The notes under the pieces are model-generated. The model did not search any database. It saw nothing but the letters and a program-made list of their open reading frames with translations, and had not been told where the DNA came from. 64,000 nt of DNA from an uncultured Lachnospiraceae bacterium (GTDB taxonomy: Bacteria > Bacillota > Clostridia > Lachnospirales > Lachnospiraceae), in NCBI GenBank assembly GCA_934343915.1, contig CAKRIL010000009.1, positions 21,192-85,191 of the forward strand, in the 5' to 3' direction. The translations under genes and the position numbers were made by a program. Below, piece after piece: positions 60,503-64,000 of this stretch. How positions within the stretch are numbered: the stretch's first letter is position 1; each line of letters starts with the position of its first letter.

Positions 60503-62158
60503 ATGAGAAAATTTACAGCATACTTACTCTCAATGATTTTAGCATTTTCTTTTATGTTCAGCATACACACCAATGTCTATGCAGATACGGAGGATGACGA
60601 GTACAGGATTCTGTTTCTGAGTTCATATTCATACGCGTGGGACACGGTTCAGATTCAGATTGAAGGCATCAAGCAGGGAATCACCGATGATATCGTGCTT
60701 GATTATGAGTTCATGGACACCAAGCGCCTTCCCGACGAGGAAAGCATCAATGTATTCTATGAAGGACTTGCCTACCGCATGTCACATGTTGAGCCTTACG
60801 ACGCACTTATCGTAGGCGATGACGCAGCACTCCGGTTCGCCGTTGAACACCAGCACGATATTTTTGAGGGCATACCTATAATATTTGAAGGCGTGAACGA
60901 TATCGAATATGCAACGGAGTTATCAAAAAGCCCGCTTATCACAGGTGTTGTCGAGGCGTTATCCGTTCAGAAGAATATCGACTTTGCACTGACTCTGTAT
61001 CCTGATGCCGACACAGTGGTCGCCATCTTAGACGATTCAGTCACAGGCCGGGCAGAGCGTCGCTCCTTCTACAGCAATGCTGACCTGTACCCTAATCTTA
61101 CTTTTTCGGAAATCAACTGCTCGGAGCTCACAACAAGTGAGCTTATCGATGCACTTTCCTCACTGTCGGACAATACAATCCTCATATATATAGTAATGAC
61201 TGAGGACGCAAGCGGAAAGCAATACAACAGCCATCAGTCCATTGACATGATAAGTACATACGCCGCCATTCCTGCACTCAGAATGGTATCCGGCGGTATC
61301 GGCGAGGGGCTGCTCGGAGGAAATATTGTTTCCATGGAGCTGTCAGGAAAAATCGCAGCAGAAATGGCAGTTGATATTGTACATGGCAAAGACCCTGCAA
61401 GCTACAATGTAGTCATAGACAGTCCTAACATATACTGTATAGACGAAGCCGTGATGCGCCGGTACGGTCTTGACCTCAAGCTCATCCCTAAAGATGCCGA
61501 GATAATCAACCACACACCTACCTTTTGGGAACAGTACCATGTAATAATCATACCAATCGGCATAGTCATACTTATGCTTATTGTCGTTATAGGAATACTG
61601 TTCTGGCGCTCCGTCAAGCAGTTTTTACGCACCTATGAGCTCACCATCGAAAAGAACAAGCTTGCCAAGGACTCTACCTACGATTTTCTTACGGATCTTC
61701 CTAACCGAAGCAAGCTCTACTCCGACTTAAAGGAACTCAACACAACCCATGCCTCATGTGCACTCTTCATATTCGACATCGACTGCTTCAAACTGATTAA
61801 TGACACCTACGGTCATCAGACAGGCGATGAGGTTCTCACTGAGCTCGGCAGACGAATAAGCAGCATCAAGGATCCCGCTTTCACTCCTTACAGACTTGCG
61901 GGTGACGAGTTTATCTGCATCTTCAAGACACGCGACCATGAAAAAATTGACAAATGTGCCAGACACTGCATGGAACTTTTTGAACCCGACTTTGTATTAA
62001 AGAATATAACCATCTCCGTCAAAATAAGTCTCGGTATTGCCGTATGTCCTGACGACTGCAGCAATATGGAAAAACTCATTGAATGTGCGGACAAAGCGAT
62101 GTATACCGTCAAGAAGAACGGAAAGAATTCATATGCGTGGTATAGTGATATAAAGTAA
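60503..62158 (+). CDS. Membrane diguanylate cyclase with extracellular ABC-substrate-binding-like sensor
   Basis: A 551-residue protein. A signal peptide or anchor (MRKFTAYLLSMILAFSFMFS) is followed by an extracellular domain of about 310 residues resembling ABC-type substrate-binding sensors (LFLSSYSYAWDTVQIQIEGI, PIIFEGVNDIEYATEL). A membrane helix lies near 345-370, and the C-terminal GGDEF domain contains DFLTDLPNRSKL and RLAGDEF. AGDEF is an accepted active variant. It probably couples an external small molecule to c-di-GMP. The start at 60503 is chosen for spacing from GGGGAG; an ATG at 60494 is too close. Confidence 0.9.
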   Translation: MRKFTAYLLSMILAFSFMFSIHTNVYADTEDDEYRILFLSSYSYAWDTVQIQIEGIKQGITDDIVLDYEFMDTKRLPDEESINVFYEGLAYRMSHVEPYDALIVGDDAALRFAVEHQHDIFEGIPIIFEGVNDIEYATELSKSPLITGVVEALSVQKNIDFALTLYPDADTVVAILDDSVTGRAERRSFYSNADLYPNLTFSEINCSELTTSELIDALSSLSDNTILIYIVMTEDASGKQYNSHQSIDMISTYAAIPALRMVSGGIGEGLLGGNIVSMELSGKIAAEMAVDIVHGKDPASYNVVIDSPNIYCIDEAVMRRYGLDLKLIPKDAEIINHTPTFWEQYHVIIIPIGIVILMLIVVIGILFWRSVKQFLRTYELTIEKNKLAKDSTYDFLTDLPNRSKLYSDLKELNTTHASCALFIFDIDCFKLINDTYGHQTGDEVLTELGRRISSIKDPAFTPYRLAGDEFICIFKTRDHEKIDKCARHCMELFEPDFVLKNITISVKISLGIAVCPDDCSNMEKLIECADKAMYTVKKNGKNSYAWYSDIK

Positions 62159-62184
62159 TAATTACTCTGATATAATAATATTTG

Positions 62185-62231
62185 ACGTTGTAAATTTTAA
62201 TATGCTTGCAATATAGTAAAATTTACAACTG
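62185..62231. repeat. Family B element, minimal copy B4
   Basis: About 47 bp. Arms GTTGTAAATTTTAATAT and ATATAGTAAAATTTACAAC close on a short loop containing GCTTGCA, i.e. the outer arms of family B without the nested core. It lies between the sensor-GGDEF and thioesterase genes. Confidence 0.6.
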
Positions 62232-62331
62232 TGTGAATCAAAAATTTACAATTACTTAAAAAAATGACAAAAATCAGTGAAGATTAGTGTTAAAAACAAT
62301 TGAGACATACTGCTCAGAAATGAGGACTAAA

Positions 62332-62826
62332 ATGGATAATTCAAGTGACATTAAAAGACCTGCAAAGCATATATCAGAGTCAAGGACGGAGCAACAGTAC
62401 CTCATCCGCCCTGCTCACATGAACCATTACGGCAGATTGTTCGGGGGTGAGCTGCTCCGCTGGATTGACGAGCTCGCAGGCATAGTTGCAAGGCGGCATG
62501 CCAACGCCAACATTACCACGGCAGCCATCGACAACCTACAGTTCAAGGCACCCGTGTACGCCGGACAGATGCTCGTCCTCGTCGGTCATGTAACGTATGT
62601 CGGCTCAACCTCCATGGAAGTCCGCGTCGACACCTATACCGAGGATTTGGACGGAATGCGCCGCGTAATCAACCGCGCCTACATCGTCATGGTCGCCATC
62701 GACGACAACGGCAAGCCAATCACGGTACCCGATATAATTATCGAAACCGAGGAAGATAAGATGGAATACGAGGCGGCAAAAAAACGGCGCGACATGAGAA
62801 AGCTGCGCCGCGCCGAAGGATTCTAA
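62332..62826 (+). CDS. Hotdog-fold acyl-CoA thioesterase
   Basis: A 164-residue acyl-CoA hydrolase of the YciA/BACH type. Start at 62332 follows GAGGACTAAA; the frame opens 45 bp earlier without a site. The hotdog signature HMNHYGRLFGGELLRWIDEL contains the active-site Asp, followed by FKAPVYAGQMLVLVGHVTYV. The tail is basic and helical (AAKKRRDMRKLRRAEGF). It releases CoA from acyl-CoA, with substrate range unknown. Element A6 begins 26 bp after its stop, on the same strand. Confidence 0.9.
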   Translation: MDNSSDIKRPAKHISESRTEQQYLIRPAHMNHYGRLFGGELLRWIDELAGIVARRHANANITTAAIDNLQFKAPVYAGQMLVLVGHVTYVGSTSMEVRVDTYTEDLDGMRRVINRAYIVMVAIDDNGKPITVPDIIIETEEDKMEYEAAKKRRDMRKLRRAEGF

Positions 62827-62851
62827 ATGGTGTATTATATGTAACTTATAT

Positions 62852-63156
62852 AATTCAGGTGTAAAAACATGCTTTCACAACTTTAATACGTATATCATGT
62901 TATACTTATGCATATCACGACTTTTGGGAGAAGCTTAGTTGTTCTTAGGACTCTGTTTAACGTACAGCCACAGACGGCATGGATGCCGGCTGAGTTGCAA
63001 ACAGCCATGGATGGCTGATTTTGCAACGGTGGCGGAAGCAGAATAATTATTTTCAGAGTCATTAGAACAACTTGCTTCGTACAACGGAGCTGATATGCAT
63101 ATTTATAACATAATATACACATAAAAATCAGAGCAGCATGTTTTTACACCTGAATT
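62852..63156 (+). repeat. Family A structured element, copy A6 (best-preserved ends)
   Basis: A 305-bp element with perfect 22-bp terminal inverted repeats (62852-62873, 63135-63156; AATTCAGGTGTAAAAACATG and complement). The right end runs into a T-run, so it could also act as a terminator. The GGA-loop strand is plus. Both loops are C-ATGGAT-G; the second hairpin has lower stem GTTGCAA/TTGCAAC. Junction GCCA/TGGC and internal-loop strands CGACTTTTGGGAG and GTACAACGGAGC are intact. It fills the gap between the thioesterase and dehydrogenase genes. Confidence 0.87.
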
Positions 63157-63170
63157 TTTTTATTTATTCA

Positions 63171-64000
63171 CTAACACACAACGTTGCTCTCATTTACATT
63201 GCCGCTCTCGAATGCTGCCGCATTCTCGAGTGTCGTGAGGCTTATCGCCTCCAATGCTTCCTCTGTCAGGAAGCCCTGATGTGAGGTCACAATCACATTA
63301 GGGAATGAGAGGAGCCTTGCAGTCGTCGAGTGCTGAAGCACCTCGTCCTCCCTGTTCTCGAAGACATTGCTTCCCTCCTCCTCATATACATCAAGACCAA
63401 CTCCGAAGAACTTTTTCTCCCTTATTCCCTCAATGAGGTCGTTCGTCGCTACAAGTGCGCCTCTCGAGGTATTCACAAGAATAACGTTGTCCTTCATCTT
63501 CTTAATCGTATCCTTGCAGATAAGGTGGTATGTGTCCTCCGTGAGCGGACAGTGAAGCGATATGAGGTCGCTCTCGGAGAGAACCTCGTCAAGGCTCTTA
63601 TAGGTCACAAAGTCGAGGCTCTTATTCGGATACATGTCATACGCAATGACATTCATGCCGAATCCGTGACATATCCTGCACATTGCCGCGCCAATCTTGC
63701 CTGTTCCGATAATTCCAGCCGTCTTTTTGTAAAAATTAATTCCCGTAAGACCGTTAAGGCTGAAATTATTTTCTCTCACCCTTATATAGCTCTTGTGAAG
63801 GTGCCTGTTGACACCGAGTGCAAGCGTCATGGCAAGCTCAGCCACCGCCTCCGGCGAATATCCCGGCACACGAAGCACCGTAATTCCGCGTTCCTTGGCT
63901 CTCTCAATGTCAACATTGTTAAATCCGGCACATCTTAAAAGTATACACTTAACTCCCTCATCCGCAAGTCTGTCTATAACCCCCGCGCTCAGATTGGAGT
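63171..64000 (-). CDS. D-lactate dehydrogenase-like 2-hydroxyacid dehydrogenase (5' end outside window)
   Basis: At least 276 residues; the frame is open to the window edge, so the start is missing. An ATG-like internal start at 63878 is not real, because coding homology continues upstream (CILLRCAGFNNVDIERAKER). The NAD-binding Rossmann motif is GTGKIGAAMCRICHG; catalytic-domain landmarks are VNTSRGALV (Arg), GLDVYEEEGSNVF (Glu) and TSHQGFLTEEAL (His). It reduces pyruvate or a similar 2-oxoacid to the D-hydroxy acid. Element A6 adjoins its 3' end. Confidence 0.92.
   Translation of the reverse strand, partial: SNLSAGVIDRLADEGVKCILLRCAGFNNVDIERAKERGITVLRVPGYSPEAVAELAMTLALGVNRHLHKSYIRVRENNFSLNGLTGINFYKKTAGIIGTGKIGAAMCRICHGFGMNVIAYDMYPNKSLDFVTYKSLDEVLSESDLISLHCPLTEDTYHLICKDTIKKMKDNVILVNTSRGALVATNDLIEGIREKKFFGVGLDVYEEEGSNVFENREDEVLQHSTTARLLSFPNVIVTSHQGFLTEEALEAISLTTLENAAAFESGNVNESNVVC

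Noticed and set aside
7696..63156. Family A as HEARO/OMEGA-type or IS200/IS605-linked RNA
   Set aside because: No IscB, TnpB, TnpA or other transposase frame lies next to any copy, and the conserved loops do not resemble features I know of those RNAs.
1..64000. tRNA or rRNA genes
   Set aside because: No tRNA T-arm/anticodon pattern or rRNA stretch was recognised on either strand by eye; a tRNAscan run would be decisive.

Overview
ORGANISM. The window looks like a chromosome segment of a pectin-degrading, flagellate-lineage Lachnospiraceae (Clostridia). Indicators are moderate GC, Gram-positive AGGAGG ribosome sites, a complete spoIIA operon with spoVA genes, a T-box leader, LplABC-type sugar transporters, a Bce-type antimicrobial-peptide module and a rhamnogalacturonan/rhamnose locus. 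Species is not determined; a Lachnospira/Eubacterium eligens-like pectin specialist would fit. Almost all genes lie on the minus strand. No tRNA, rRNA, CRISPR, prophage or transposase gene was seen.  LAYOUT. 1-5 kb: a truncated 7TM-PAS sensor and a phnDCEE phosphonate-type ABC transporter. 5-7.5 kb: a GH28 protein and a ZIP metal transporter with a coupled 42-aa membrane peptide. 8-11 kb: DEAD-box helicase and a PAS-GAF-GGDEF protein. 11-16 kb: Bce-type regulator, kinase, ATPase and permease. 16-28.5 kb: a rhamnogalacturonan-I utilisation locus (solute-binding lipoprotein, two permeases, CE12 esterase, unknown protein, intracellular GH28, AraC regulator, RhaB, RhaA). 29-33 kb: PAP2 protein, YigZ, class A PBP. 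33-43 kb: sporulation genes, spoIIAA-AB-sigF-spoVAA-VAB, then spoVAC and spoVAD-VAE separated by unrelated membrane and HD genes. 43-48 kb: TPR protein, folC, J-domain/DUF5685/zinc-ribbon trio. 48-54 kb: hisC, a second aminotransferase, an ABC exporter, FliB. 54-64 kb: aspS behind a T-box, nudC, an S66 peptidase, YitT, GNAT, a GGDEF sensor, a thioesterase and a truncated D-lactate-dehydrogenase-like gene.  HOW THE GENES WORK TOGETHER. Pectin rhamnogalacturonan oligosaccharides would be imported by the LplABC-type transporter (a perfect cre site lies in its upstream region), deacetylated by CE12, cut by cytoplasmic GH28, and the released rhamnose isomerised and phosphorylated by RhaA/RhaB. The aldolase is not in the window.  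MOST INTERESTING. Six intergenic elements of about 230-305 bp (family A) fold into one conserved RNA-like architecture. They have a long perfect outer stem, a conserved large internal loop, CTTAG-containing helices and a three-way junction carrying two hairpins with covarying stems. All 12 apical loops read C-ANGGAN-G, the core consensus of CsrA/RsmE binding sites, and one matches the 12-nt CsrA SELEX consensus exactly. I propose a dispersed, MITE-like, possibly CsrA-sequestering RNA family. A second dispersed palindrome family (B, four copies) also occurs. The aspS T-box appears to read an Asn codon, which suggests a non-discriminating AspRS.
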